From assembly GCA_046351215.1 (NCBI GenBank), contig JAXLYX010000007.1, positions 434,001 through 498,000 of the forward strand: a DNA stretch of 64,000 nt, in the 5' to 3' direction. The translations under genes were made by a program, and so were the position numbers. The first letter of the stretch is position 1, and each line of letters begins with the position of its first letter. Below are positions 8,583-16,833 of this stretch, one piece after another. Under the pieces are notes generated by a model that saw nothing but the letters and a program-made list of their open reading frames with translations, was not told the DNA's origin and did no database searches. Origin of the DNA: JAXLYX01 sp046351215. GTDB lineage: Bacteria; Myxococcota_A; Polyangia; Polyangiales; Houyiibacteriaceae.

Positions 8583-9368
8583 TCAGATCGAGATCCCGCC
8601 GTCGAGCACCACGAGCGAGCCCGTCATCCACGGCGTGTCGAGCACGTCGACGACGAGCTGCGCGACCTCCTCCGCCGTGCCGAGGCGCCCCATCGGATGG
8701 AGCTTGCGCAGGGCTTCCATCTCGCGCGCGACACGGGATGCGAGCTCCTGCCCCGAGGGCATCGCCTCTCCGTCGCGGAGGCGCGGGACGCGGACCATCT
8801 CGGTGTCGACGATGCCGGGCAGGATGCCGTTGACCCGGACGCCGTGCGGAGCGAGCTCGAGCGCGAGGCCGCGCGTCGACGCGTCGAGCGCCGCCTTGCT
8901 CGCCGCGTAGGCGATGGTGGAAGGCGCGGGCCGCTGGGAGAGCGTGCTCGAGACGTTGACGATCGAGCCGCCCACGCCGTGCGCGATCATCGCGCGTGCG
9001 GCGTCCTGCGCGAGGAGGAAGGGAGCGACGAAATTCACCTCGAGCTGGCCGCGCAGCGCGACCTCGCCCACGTTCGGGGCGGACTCGTACCGAACGATGC
9101 CGGCGCAGCTCACGAGCCCCTCGAGCCCGCCGAGCTCGACGAGCGCGCGCTCGACGACGCGGCGACGCTGCCCCGGATCGGCCACGTCCGCGACGAGTGG
9201 GATCACCTCGCCGACGGCGGCCTGCTCGGTCTCTCGGAGCGCGGCTTCGTCCCGACCGACGGCGAGGACCTTCGCGCCGCGCGCCGAGAGCAGCCGCGCC
9301 ACGGCGCGCCCGATCCCGCGGCTCGCGCCGGTGACGATCACACGGCCCTCGCTGATCCGCGAGCTCAC
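8583..9368 (-). CDS. SDR-family oxidoreductase coupled to FolB-cupin
   Basis: A 261-residue classical short-chain dehydrogenase/reductase: TGASRGIG (13-20) binds NAD(P), NVSST (138-142) carries the catalytic Ser, and YAASK (154-158) the Tyr and Lys. The region after PGIVDTEM matches the substrate-loop area of these enzymes. GTG at 9368 is the start because it forms a GTGA overlap with the upstream gene and has GGGGGTGG just before it. Coupling to a dihydroneopterin-aldolase-type protein makes a pterin-related reductase (FolM or pteridine reductase-like) a reasonable guess. The sequence lacks the TGX3RXG signature of pteridine reductases, so a general carbonyl reductase is equally possible. 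Confidence 0.88.
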   Translation of the reverse strand: MSSRISEGRVIVTGASRGIGRAVARLLSARGAKVLAVGRDEAALRETEQAAVGEVIPLVADVADPGQRRRVVERALVELGGLEGLVSCAGIVRYESAPNVGEVALRGQLEVNFVAPFLLAQDAARAMIAHGVGGSIVNVSSTLSQRPAPSTIAYAASKAALDASTRGLALELAPHGVRVNGILPGIVDTEMVRVPRLRDGEAMPSGQELASRVAREMEALRKLHPMGRLGTAEEVAQLVVDVLDTPWMTGSLVVLDGGISI

Positions 9369-10096
9369 GACCACCCCCGCGACAGCGGCTCGACGTTCGA
9401 TGGCTCGCCCTCGACCTCGATCTCGTCGGCCGCCACGAAGGGAGGCGAGTCGACGCAGAGGATCGTCTGCCACCGTTCGGTCGGGTTGTCGTACACGTGC
9501 GCGGCCTCGTGCGGCCAGCGATGCACCGTGCCGCGCGCGACCTCCTTGCCCTGGCAATGGAGCCCGGAGGTCAGCACCATCTCGGCCTCCTCCATCACGC
9601 GATGCACGTGCAGGGGGATGCTCGAGCCGGGGGCCACGTTGAGGCGATAGATCCCCGCGTCCGCGGTCTCGGCGATCACGTCGACCGTGCCGAAGGGCTT
9701 CTGCTCGACGACGTACTTCGCCCAAGCCCGGTCCCGCTCGATCGCGAGCGAGGGAGTCGCCCGGTTCCGCATCGCCTCGGGCTTCGTGAGCCGGAGCGAG
9801 AGGCGCTCGATCGTCGCCCGGCGCTCGCCGCGCGCCGGCGGCGCGAGCAGGTAGCGGGCGAGCGCGTGGGCGGCGGTCTCGAGCATCCGGAAGCGCGCGT
9901 GCTCGAGCAGGAAGGCGATCTGTCGCGACATCGCGTCGTAGTCGACCGTGTGCGCGAGGCGCTCGGACGTGGCCGCGCGCTCGGTGTCGAGGAAGAGGTC
10001 GCAGTCGACGAGCAGGCGCTGCGGCACGTCGCGCTCGCGGGGATAGACCCCGACGACACAGCGGACCTCGAGCCCTTCGATCCGGATTCGATCCAT
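9365..10096 (-). CDS. Dihydroneopterin aldolase (FolB-like) fused to a cupin domain
   Basis: 243 residues in two domains. Residues 1-118 are FolB-like: IRIEGLEVRCVVGVYPRE (Glu21 at the active-site position), TVDYDAM (Tyr53) and LTKPEA (Lys105) match the residues known to matter in dihydroneopterin aldolases and epimerases. Residues 125-243 form a cupin: GSSIPLHVHRVMEEAEMVL supplies His163, His165 and Glu169/170, and GTVHRWPHEAAH supplies His200, a complete metal-binding set. FolB enzymes normally stop near 120 residues, so the cupin is an added module. It could handle a downstream pterin product or serve regulation. ATG 10096 is chosen because the FolB motif begins immediately; the stop overlaps the SDR start. 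The FolB and cupin calls are solid, their joint function is unknown. Confidence 0.82.
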   Translation of the reverse strand: MDRIRIEGLEVRCVVGVYPRERDVPQRLLVDCDLFLDTERAATSERLAHTVDYDAMSRQIAFLLEHARFRMLETAAHALARYLLAPPARGERRATIERLSLRLTKPEAMRNRATPSLAIERDRAWAKYVVEQKPFGTVDVIAETADAGIYRLNVAPGSSIPLHVHRVMEEAEMVLTSGLHCQGKEVARGTVHRWPHEAAHVYDNPTERWQTILCVDSPPFVAADEIEVEGEPSNVEPLSRGWS

Positions 10097-10160
10097 CGCC
10101 GAACCGTACCAGACCGGAGGCCCGGCACCGGCGTGATCGCAACCCCTCGGAATCGGATCG

Positions 10161-10174
10161 GAATTCCGGAATTC
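10161..10174. promoter_or_regulatory. Perfect 14-bp palindrome between folB-cupin and dam
   Basis: GAATTCCGGAATTC is a perfect palindrome in the 104-bp divergent gap, and the gap also holds a GATC site at 10156-10159. It lies 64 bp upstream of the FolB-cupin start and 26 bp upstream of the first dam start. It is a candidate operator for either gene; no protein can be named. Confidence 0.35.
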
Positions 10175-10200
10175 GCGCCACTTTTTCGGAGCGTAGGACG

Positions 10201-11166
10201 ATGTCGGATAGGGTCGCATACATGGCTACCCACGCTGCTGTCGCCCGCATCGCCCTCGCCAAGTCCCCCGCTCCCCTCGCCCTCCCCTCGCGCCGCTCCC
10301 CGCGCGCCGCGACCCGAGCCTCACAGGCTCCCTCGAGGGCGCCCGAGACCCGTCCGAGCCCCTTCCTCAAGTGGGTCGGCGGCAAGGGCCGCATCCTCGC
10401 GCAGCTGATGCCGCTCATGCCCGCCGGCGTCGAGAAGATGCGCCACGTCGAGCCCTTCATCGGCGGCGGGGCGCTCTTCTTCCACCAGCGACCGGAGCGC
10501 GCCCTCATCTCCGACGTGAACCCCGAGCTCATCGGGACCTACGAGTCGATCCGGGACGACGTGCACGGCGTGATCGACGCCCTCGCCGCGCTCTCCGAGG
10601 TCCACTCGAAGGAGGCGTACTACGAGGTGCGCGAGCGCTACAACGTGCGCGGCCATCGCACGAAGGCCGAGCGCGCCGCGATGTTCGTGTACCTCAACAA
10701 GACCTGCTTCAACGGTCTGCACCGGGTGAACCGCCGCGGCGAGTTCAACGTCCCGGCCGGCGAGTACAAGAACCCGCGCATCCTCGACGTCGACTGCCTG
10801 AAGGCGGCGAGCCACGCCCTGCAGAAGACCGAGATCCGCTGCGCCGGCTACGACCACCTCCTCGAGAGCGCGAAGCCCGGCGACTTCGTCTACTTCGATC
10901 CACCCTACGCGCCCGTCTCGGACACGGCGAACTTCACGAGCTACGCCCAGGACGGCTTCGGCACCGAGGACCAGACGCGCCTCCGCGACGTCTTCAAGGC
11001 CCTCGATCGCCGCCGCTGCAAGCTCATGCTCTCGAACAGCGACGTTCCCCTGATCCGGGACCTCTACTCCGACTTCCGCATCGACGTCGTCGCCGCTCCC
11101 CGCGCCATCAACTGCAACGCCGAGAAGCGCGGTCCCGTGACCGAGGTCGTCGTCCGGAACTACTGA
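10201..11166 (+). CDS. dam: Adenine-specific DNA methyltransferase, Dam family (solitary)
   Basis: A D12-class N6-adenine methyltransferase of 321 residues that methylates adenine, presumably in GATC. FLKWVGGKG (55-63) and EPFIGGGALFF (84-94) bind S-adenosylmethionine, DPPY (233-236) is the catalytic tetrad, and LSNSD near the end is also typical. The first 53 residues are Ala/Pro/Arg-rich and not part of the fold. ATG at 10222 is an alternative start that would shorten this tail. No restriction endonuclease gene lies nearby, so it is an orphan methylase likely used for regulation or repair, as Dam is in Gammaproteobacteria. GATC specificity is inferred from the family. Confidence 0.92.
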   Translation: MSDRVAYMATHAAVARIALAKSPAPLALPSRRSPRAATRASQAPSRAPETRPSPFLKWVGGKGRILAQLMPLMPAGVEKMRHVEPFIGGGALFFHQRPERALISDVNPELIGTYESIRDDVHGVIDALAALSEVHSKEAYYEVRERYNVRGHRTKAERAAMFVYLNKTCFNGLHRVNRRGEFNVPAGEYKNPRILDVDCLKAASHALQKTEIRCAGYDHLLESAKPGDFVYFDPPYAPVSDTANFTSYAQDGFGTEDQTRLRDVFKALDRRRCKLMLSNSDVPLIRDLYSDFRIDVVAAPRAINCNAEKRGPVTEVVVRNY

Positions 11167-11174
11167 GCGCGGAC

Positions 11175-11192
11175 CGGCCGGCTCGCCGGCCG
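11175..11192. terminator. Bidirectional hairpin between dam and mlaF
   Basis: CGGCCGGC-TC-GCCGGCCG is a perfect 8-bp inverted repeat with a 2-base centre. It sits 9 bp after the dam stop and 7 bp before the mlaF stop on the other strand, the place expected for a shared terminator of convergent genes. No T-run is present. Confidence 0.5.
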
Positions 11193-11198
11193 CCGTCC

Positions 11199-12041
11199 CT
11201 AATCGTGCCGCCGCCCCTTCAGGATCTCCTCCGATACACCGGACACCCGGATGTACTCCGCGAGATCCGGCGGCAGCTGATCGAGGAGCTCCGCGGGCGA
11301 GGCGCTCGCGACCACGACGCCGAAGTTCAGGAACGTGATCCGATCGGCGATCCGGAACACGGACGCCATGTCGTGGCTGATCACGACCGAGGTGACGCCG
11401 AACTTCGCTTCGGCCTCGTGGATCAGCTCGTCGACCGTGCGGGTCGTGATCGGATCGAGACCGGTCGTCGGCTCGTCGTAGATGATGAGCTCGGTCTCGT
11501 GGATGAGGGCGCGGGCGACCGCCACGCGACGCTGCATGCCGCCCGAGAGCTCGGACGGCATCTTCGTGTGCGCGTGGGCGATCCCGAGCTGCTCGAGGCG
11601 GTGCATCACGCGGTCGCGCACCTCGGCGCGCGAGAGGCGCGTGTGCTCCACGAGCGGGAACGCCACGTTCTCGAAGACGGTCATCGAGTCGAAGAGCGCC
11701 GACTGCTGGAAGACCATCCCGAACGACGCGCGCATCGCGTCGAGCTCGAGCCCCTTGAGGCGCGCGATGTCGCGACCGTTGACGAGGATCTCGCCGGCGT
11801 CCGGCTCCTCGAGCCGGATCAGCTGTCGCATCATGACCGTCTTGCCGGAGCCCGACGGCCCGATGATCAGGTTCGTCTTGCCCCGGAGGATGTCGAACGA
11901 GACGCTCTTCAGCACCTGATGGTCGCCGTAGCGCTTCGAGAGCTCCCGGATCCGGACGTGGATCGGATCCGAAGTGTCGACCGCGGGGCGAGGCTTGGAG
12001 AAGTCGACGGCGAAGGGCCGGATCCGATCGAAGAGGCCCAT
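11199..12041 (-). CDS. mlaF: MlaF-like ABC transporter ATPase (phospholipid trafficking)
   Basis: A 280-residue ABC ATPase: Walker A GPSGSGKT (61-68), signature LSGGMQRR, Walker B LIIYDEPTTGLDP and the switch His in VVISHD. The LSGGMQ signature followed by RRVAVARAL is typical of the MlaF/Ttg2A subfamily that drives phospholipid or lipid traffic between inner and outer membranes together with MlaE and MCE proteins. It lies one base after the mlaE gene, so both are expressed together. No mlaD (MCE domain) gene is next to the pair in this window, unlike in E. coli, so the MCE partner is probably encoded elsewhere. Confidence 0.93.
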   Translation of the reverse strand: MGLFDRIRPFAVDFSKPRPAVDTSDPIHVRIRELSKRYGDHQVLKSVSFDILRGKTNLIIGPSGSGKTVMMRQLIRLEEPDAGEILVNGRDIARLKGLELDAMRASFGMVFQQSALFDSMTVFENVAFPLVEHTRLSRAEVRDRVMHRLEQLGIAHAHTKMPSELSGGMQRRVAVARALIHETELIIYDEPTTGLDPITTRTVDELIHEAEAKFGVTSVVISHDMASVFRIADRITFLNFGVVVASASPAELLDQLPPDLAEYIRVSGVSEEILKGRRHD

Positions 12042-12042
12042 C

Positions 12043-12909
12043 TCAGAAGAGCCCCTGCCCGAGGATGAGCCCGGTCATCACGTAGTCGAGGGCCAGGATC
12101 GCGACGGCGCAGTGCACGACGCAGCGGTTCGTCGCCTGGCCCACGCCGGAGGCTCCGCCCGAGGCGAAGAACCCCTGGCGACAGGCGATCAGGCTGACGG
12201 TGCCGCCGAAGACGGCCGCCTTGATCAGGCCCTGGCGGATGTCCTCCCAATCGACGAGCCACTTGAAGCGCTCGAGATAGATGCCGCCGTCGAGGCCGAG
12301 GAGGTTCACCGCGACGAGGTACGAGCCCGTCATCGCGATGACGTTGAAGAGCACCGTCAGGAACGGGACCATCGCCACGCCGGCGAAGATGCGCGGGACC
12401 ACCAGGTACTGGACCGGATTCACCGCCATGGTCGTCATGGCGTCGATCTGGCTCGTGACCCGCATCGAGCCGAGCTCCGTCGTCATGGCGCTGCCCGCGC
12501 GGCTCGAGACCATCAGGGCGGTGAACACGGGACCGAGCTCGCGCGCGAGCCCGATGCCGACGACCGCGCCCGTCTGCGTCTCGGCCCCGAAGGTGCGGAA
12601 GCCGTCGACGAGCTGCAGGCCGAGCACGGCCCCGACGAAGAAACCGGTCAGCGAGACGATGAAGATCGAGCCGACGCCGATGAACTCCATCGCCGCGACG
12701 AACTGACGGAACCGGTACGGAGGCCGGATGCCCCAGAAGATCGCCTCGCCGAGCATCGTGAAGAGCATCCCGACCTCGGCGAAGGGCGAGAGGAGGCTCT
12801 CGGCCGCCGCGCGGGCGAAGCGCACGGCCGCCGGTGGCTCCGCGGGCTCCTCGCGCGCGGACCGATCGGGATCGCGGGGCGCCTTCGCCTGGCTCGCCGG
12901 GGTCGTCAT
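12043..12909 (-). CDS. mlaE: MlaE-like ABC transporter permease
   Basis: A 288-residue permease with an approximately 30-residue charged N-terminal tail, an amphipathic segment, then about five membrane helices. The central LARELGPVFTALMVSSRAGSA region and the following MRVTSQIDAM segment are the conserved loop of MlaE/YrbE proteins, which couples the permease to the MlaF ATPase. It works at the inner membrane in outer-membrane lipid balance. It is followed after one base by mlaF; upstream, 38 bp separate it from the alr stop, so alr may be part of the same transcript. Confidence 0.93.
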   Translation of the reverse strand: MTTPASQAKAPRDPDRSAREEPAEPPAAVRFARAAAESLLSPFAEVGMLFTMLGEAIFWGIRPPYRFRQFVAAMEFIGVGSIFIVSLTGFFVGAVLGLQLVDGFRTFGAETQTGAVVGIGLARELGPVFTALMVSSRAGSAMTTELGSMRVTSQIDAMTTMAVNPVQYLVVPRIFAGVAMVPFLTVLFNVIAMTGSYLVAVNLLGLDGGIYLERFKWLVDWEDIRQGLIKAAVFGGTVSLIACRQGFFASGGASGVGQATNRCVVHCAVAILALDYVMTGLILGQGLF

Positions 12910-12947
12910 GGGGCCACCGAGTCTCGCACGAACGACGGCTCCTCGGC

Positions 12948-14105
12948 TCAGCCCGCGTAGAAGCGCGGGACGCGCCTCGAGACGTTGGTGAGGATCTCGT
13001 AGGGAATCGTACCGATCCGGGCGGCGAGCTCGACCGCCGAGAGGCTGTCCGGGCCCTGGTCCCCGAGGTACACGACCTCGTCTCCGACCTCGACGTCCTC
13101 GAGGTCGGTCACGTCGATGCCCGTGAGGTCCATCGAGACGTTGCCGACCACGGGGCAGCGGACGCCTCGCACGAGGACGCTGCCCCGGTTCGAGAAGGCG
13201 CGGAAATACCCGTCCCCGTAGCCGATCGGCACGGTCGCGATCCGCGTGCGCCGTTCGGCCCGGAACGTGCCGCAGTAGCCGACGGTCTCGCCCGGATCGA
13301 GATCGCGGAGCGAGATGATCTCCGAGCGGAGCCGCATCGCGGGGCGGAGATCGGCCGAGACCTCGTCGGCGCCGGCATAGCCGAAGAGCGCGAGGCCCGT
13401 GCGGACCATGTCGAACCGCGCCTCCGGATGACGGAACGTGGCCGGGCTGTTCGCGGCGTGGATGATCGAGGGCCTGTGGCCCCTCTCCCGGAGCCGATCG
13501 AGGGACGCCCCGAAGCGCGCGAGCTGCAGCGCCGTGAACTCGGGATCGACGTCCGCGGAGGCGAGGTGCGTCATGACGCCGTCGATGCGCAGGCGTCCGA
13601 GCGCCTCGAGCCGATCGAGGAAGGGGTCGAGCGCACGATGGGGCACGCCGAGGCGCGACATGCCCGTGTCGATCTTCAGGTGGATGCCGATCCGCGACTC
13701 GCCGGGGAGCGAGGCGAAGGCGCGGGCCTCGCGCTCCTCGTAGACGACGGGCGTGAGCCCCCGCTCGACGATGTCCCGATGCGCACGACCGTGGACTCCG
13801 TTGAGCACGAGGATGGCGCCACGGATGCCGGCATCCCGGAGCTCGAGGCCTTCCTCGGCGAGCGCGACGCCGAAGCCGAAGGCCCCCGCCGCCTCGAGGG
13901 TGCGCGCCACGGGCACGACGCCGTGGCCGTAGGCATCGGCCTTCACGACGGCGAGCACCCGCGTGCCCGGCACGAGCGACGCGAGCACCCGGAAGTTGTG
14001 GGTGATGGCCCCGAGATCGATCTCGGCGCGCGTCGGCCGGAGGGCGGCGTCCGCCGTCGAGACACGAGGCCAGAGCACCAACGTGTCCTCGATCTCGAAG
14101 CTCAT
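12948..14105 (-). CDS. alr: Alanine racemase
   Basis: A 385-residue PLP enzyme that makes D-alanine for peptidoglycan. The PLP lysine lies in AVVKADAYGHG (Lys55) and the opposing catalytic tyrosine in ETVGYCGTF (Tyr277). HLKIDTGMSRLG and the C-terminal PVVGNVSMD beta-domain motif are present, so the gene is full length. ATG 14105 is fixed by the ATGA overlap with the upstream cyclotransferase gene and by the family start. About 24 residues precede the barrel. The overlap with a glutamine cyclotransferase is unusual company, but no functional link can be read from it. Confidence 0.95.
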   Translation of the reverse strand: MSFEIEDTLVLWPRVSTADAALRPTRAEIDLGAITHNFRVLASLVPGTRVLAVVKADAYGHGVVPVARTLEAAGAFGFGVALAEEGLELRDAGIRGAILVLNGVHGRAHRDIVERGLTPVVYEEREARAFASLPGESRIGIHLKIDTGMSRLGVPHRALDPFLDRLEALGRLRIDGVMTHLASADVDPEFTALQLARFGASLDRLRERGHRPSIIHAANSPATFRHPEARFDMVRTGLALFGYAGADEVSADLRPAMRLRSEIISLRDLDPGETVGYCGTFRAERRTRIATVPIGYGDGYFRAFSNRGSVLVRGVRCPVVGNVSMDLTGIDVTDLEDVEVGDEVVYLGDQGPDSLSAVELAARIGTIPYEILTNVSRRVPRFYAG

Positions 14106-15022
14106 CGCGCGGCCTCGAACGTGACCTCGAAGAGCGTGGGCCAGAGCTTGCCCGTGACGAGGAAGCGCCGCGTCTCGGGAACGTAGGCGATGCCGTTCAG
14201 CACGTCGGCGCCCTGGCGCTCCTCGGCGGAGAGCAGACCGGTCGCGTCGACGACCGCATCGACCGCGCCGGTGCGCGGGTCGATCCGGACGATCTCGTCC
14301 GTCTGCCAGACGTTCGCCCAGACCTTGCCGTCGACGCACTCGAGCTCGTTGAGCTCGCGCTGCGGCCGGCCGAGGCGCGTGACCACGACCTCGCGCTCGA
14401 TCGCGAACGTGGCCGGGTTCCGGAAGACCAGCGTCTCGCTGCCGTCGCTCATCACGAGCGAGCGCCCGTCGTGACAGAGGCCCCATCCCTCGCCCCGATA
14501 CCGGAACTCGCGGAGCTTCTCGAAACGATCCCGATCCCAGACGAACGCGCGATGGTTCATCCAGGTGATCTGCACGAGCTCGGTACCGACGAGCGCCAGC
14601 CCCTCGCCGAAGAGCGCCGGCTCGAGGGCCGTCCGGCGCATCACCTCGCCCGTGGCGAGGTCGACCTCGCGGATCGAGCTCCGCCCTTCGAGGCCGGTGC
14701 TCTCGAAGAGGCGTCCGTGGTCCCAGACGAGCCCCTGGGTGAACGCCTCTCGGGCGTGCGGATGCCGCTCGTGGACCCGCACCACGAGGCTCTCGGGGAC
14801 GACGGTGGTGATGGCGGCGGGGGCGGCCTCGCCCGGGGGGGCGGCTCGGCGCGGCTGCGCCCCGACGACGTAGACGGCGAAGCCGACCAGCGCGACGAGG
14901 CCGGCCGCGGCCCCGGCGATCGGGGCCCAGCGCGGCAGCGAGGCCGTCGGCGCCGGATCGGACTTCCTGGTCGTACGCGGTTTCCGCTTGGCGGACGGCT
15001 TCTTCGAGGCTCTCCCGGTCAC
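14102..15022 (-). CDS. Glutaminyl-peptide cyclotransferase (glutamine cyclotransferase family), membrane-anchored
   Basis: 306 residues. A basic N-terminus (about 40 residues rich in Lys/Arg) precedes one membrane helix (IAGAAAGLVALVGFAVYVV, about residues 46-64). A beta-propeller of the bacterial/plant glutamine cyclotransferase type follows. Family motifs include AFTQGLVWDHGRLFESTG, the WGLCHDGRSLVMSDGS repeat, LNELECVDGKVWANVW and VLNGIAY. Relatives convert N-terminal Gln of exported peptides to pyroglutamate; the predicted single helix puts the propeller in the periplasm. GTG 15022 is used because no ATG lies before the helix without running far upstream. The stop overlaps alr. Confidence 0.85.
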   Translation of the reverse strand: MTGRASKKPSAKRKPRTTRKSDPAPTASLPRWAPIAGAAAGLVALVGFAVYVVGAQPRRAAPPGEAAPAAITTVVPESLVVRVHERHPHAREAFTQGLVWDHGRLFESTGLEGRSSIREVDLATGEVMRRTALEPALFGEGLALVGTELVQITWMNHRAFVWDRDRFEKLREFRYRGEGWGLCHDGRSLVMSDGSETLVFRNPATFAIEREVVVTRLGRPQRELNELECVDGKVWANVWQTDEIVRIDPRTGAVDAVVDATGLLSAEERQGADVLNGIAYVPETRRFLVTGKLWPTLFEVTFEAAR

Positions 15023-15096
15023 GGAGCGGAGCCTACCCCGCCCCCCCGGGATTGGCCACGGACGGCGCCCGCCCGCCGGGCCCCGCGCGACGAAAG

Positions 15097-15110
15097 TGAA
15101 ACACGTTCTA
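15097..15110. promoter_or_regulatory. KstR-like palindrome upstream of the GMC oxidoreductase
   Basis: TGAAACACGTTCTA fits the pattern TnnAACnnGTTnnA described for KstR-type TetR regulators in actinobacteria. It lies in the 143-bp divergent gap, 56 bp before the GMC start. Similar AACnnGTT palindromes are bound by other TetR proteins controlling lipid or acyl-CoA genes. No regulator gene is adjacent; the assignment is by motif only. Confidence 0.35.
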
Positions 15111-15165
15111 GTTCGTGACATACTGCCCGCGCCCCCGCCGCCATGCGGGGACAGGAGCGCTGGAG

Positions 15166-16782
15166 ATGTCCGAGTACGACTACGTCATCGTGGGTGCCGG
15201 TTCGGCGGGCTGTGTCGTCGCGAACCGTCTGTCCGAGCAGAGCGGCGTCGAAGTGGCCCTGATCGAGGCCGGCCCGACCGACCGGAGCCAGCTCTTCACT
15301 CGCCCTGCGATGATCGCGGTGATCCACCAGGTGGATCAGCTGAAGAAGAAGTTCGACTGGGGCTACAAGACGGCTCCGCAGCCGAACATGCTGAACCGCT
15401 CGATCCCCTACACGCGCGGCAAGGTCCTCGGGGGCTGCAGCACCGTGAACGGCATGCTCTACGTGCGCGGCAACCGGGTGAACTACGACTCCTGGGCCGC
15501 CGAGGGCTGCAAGGGCTGGGGCTACGAGGACATGCTCCCGTACTTCAAGCGCTCCGAGGACTGGCAGCACGAGGACACCCCCTTCCACGGCAAGGGCGGA
15601 CCGATGAAGGTCACGCGCCACACGGCGGACAAGGTGAGCCCCGTCTCCGCCGCCTTCCTCGAGGGAGCGAACGAGGTCGCCGGCGCGGCGATCCTCGACG
15701 ACTACAACGGCGCCTCGCAGGAGGGCGTCTTCTACTGGCAGATGAGCGCCGCGAACGGCACGCGCTACAGCACGTCCGAGGCGTTCGTGCACGCCTTCGT
15801 CACGCGGAGGAACCTCCACGTCGAGCTCGGCCTGACCGTGCAGCGCCTCGTGATCGAGAACGGACGCTGCGTCGGCGTGCGCTGCGTCCGCGACGGCCAG
15901 GAGGTCGTCGTCCGGGCGCGCAAGGAAGTGATCCTCTCCGCCGGCGCGATCGGCTCGCCGCACCTGCTCATGCTCTCGGGTATCGGCCCCGCCGCCCAGC
16001 TGAAGAAGGCCGGCATCCCGGTCGTCGCGGATCTCCCCGTCGGCCAGAACCTCCACGACCATCTCTTCTGCCCGATCACCTTCCGCGCGAAGGGCTCGGG
16101 TCATCGGGGAACGCCCTTCCACTTCCTCGGCGGCCTGGTGAAGGAGTCGATCTCCGGCGACACGTGGTTCGGACGCACCCTCTTCGAGGCCGGGGCCTTC
16201 CTCAAGGTCACTCCGGACTCGAAGGTGCCCGACCTCCAGTTCCACACGCTCCCGTGGGGCTACCCCGATCCGAACCAGGACGGCCCCGGTCGTCCACACG
16301 TCGACACGGGCGAGTGCTTCACGCTCTTCTCGACGCTCATCTACCCGAAGAGCCGCGGCGAGATGACCCTCGTGTCGAGCGATCCCTCGGTCGCGCCGAT
16401 CATCGATCCGCACTACCTCGAGCATCCGGACGACGCGAAGGTCCTCGCGAAGGGCTTCCGCCTCGCCCGCGACATCGTGCGCGGCTCGAAGATGGCGAAG
16501 CACGTGCAGGAAGAGCTCGCGCCCGGCGGACACCGGCAGACCGAGCAGGAGCTCGACTACGAGGTCCGGCTCCGCGCCTTCACCGTCTACCACCCCGTCG
16601 GCACCTGCCGCATGGGCACCGACGAGCGCGCCGTCGTCGATCCGTCGTGCAAGGTGCGCGGCATCGAGGGCCTTCGCGTGGCCGACGCGGCGATCATGCC
16701 CAGCATCACGGGCGGCAACACGAACGCCCCCTGCATCGCCATCGGCGAGCGCGCGGCGGGCTTCATCCAGACCGGGGCCTGA
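15166..16782 (+). CDS. GMC-family FAD-dependent oxidoreductase (choline dehydrogenase-like)
   Basis: 538 residues of the glucose-methanol-choline oxidoreductase family. The FAD Rossmann motif VIVGAGSAG is at 7-15, and GGCSTVNGMLYVRG and SAGAIGSPHLLMLSGIGP are the two GMC signature regions. VYHPVGTCRMG holds the catalytic His476, with Asn518 in GGNTNAP as the usual partner. It oxidises an alcohol with FAD and passes electrons on. The best-known close families are choline dehydrogenase and long-chain or aromatic alcohol dehydrogenases; the sequence does not say which substrate. ATG 15166 is preceded by GGAG at a good distance. It stands alone, divergent from the cyclotransferase, under a palindromic operator candidate. 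Confidence 0.9.
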   Translation: MSEYDYVIVGAGSAGCVVANRLSEQSGVEVALIEAGPTDRSQLFTRPAMIAVIHQVDQLKKKFDWGYKTAPQPNMLNRSIPYTRGKVLGGCSTVNGMLYVRGNRVNYDSWAAEGCKGWGYEDMLPYFKRSEDWQHEDTPFHGKGGPMKVTRHTADKVSPVSAAFLEGANEVAGAAILDDYNGASQEGVFYWQMSAANGTRYSTSEAFVHAFVTRRNLHVELGLTVQRLVIENGRCVGVRCVRDGQEVVVRARKEVILSAGAIGSPHLLMLSGIGPAAQLKKAGIPVVADLPVGQNLHDHLFCPITFRAKGSGHRGTPFHFLGGLVKESISGDTWFGRTLFEAGAFLKVTPDSKVPDLQFHTLPWGYPDPNQDGPGRPHVDTGECFTLFSTLIYPKSRGEMTLVSSDPSVAPIIDPHYLEHPDDAKVLAKGFRLARDIVRGSKMAKHVQEELAPGGHRQTEQELDYEVRLRAFTVYHPVGTCRMGTDERAVVDPSCKVRGIEGLRVADAAIMPSITGGNTNAPCIAIGERAAGFIQTGA

Positions 16783-16833
16783 GCGGCCCCGGCCGCTTGC
16801 CTCGGGCCCCCGGCCCTCCTACCCTCGCGACCG

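Noticed and set aside
10097..11198. A restriction-modification system around dam
   Set aside because: Neighbours are FolB-cupin and MlaF; no endonuclease or second methylase is present.
11199..14105. A complete Mla operon
   Set aside because: Only MlaF and MlaE are present. The next gene upstream is alanine racemase and no MCE-domain protein can be found in the window.
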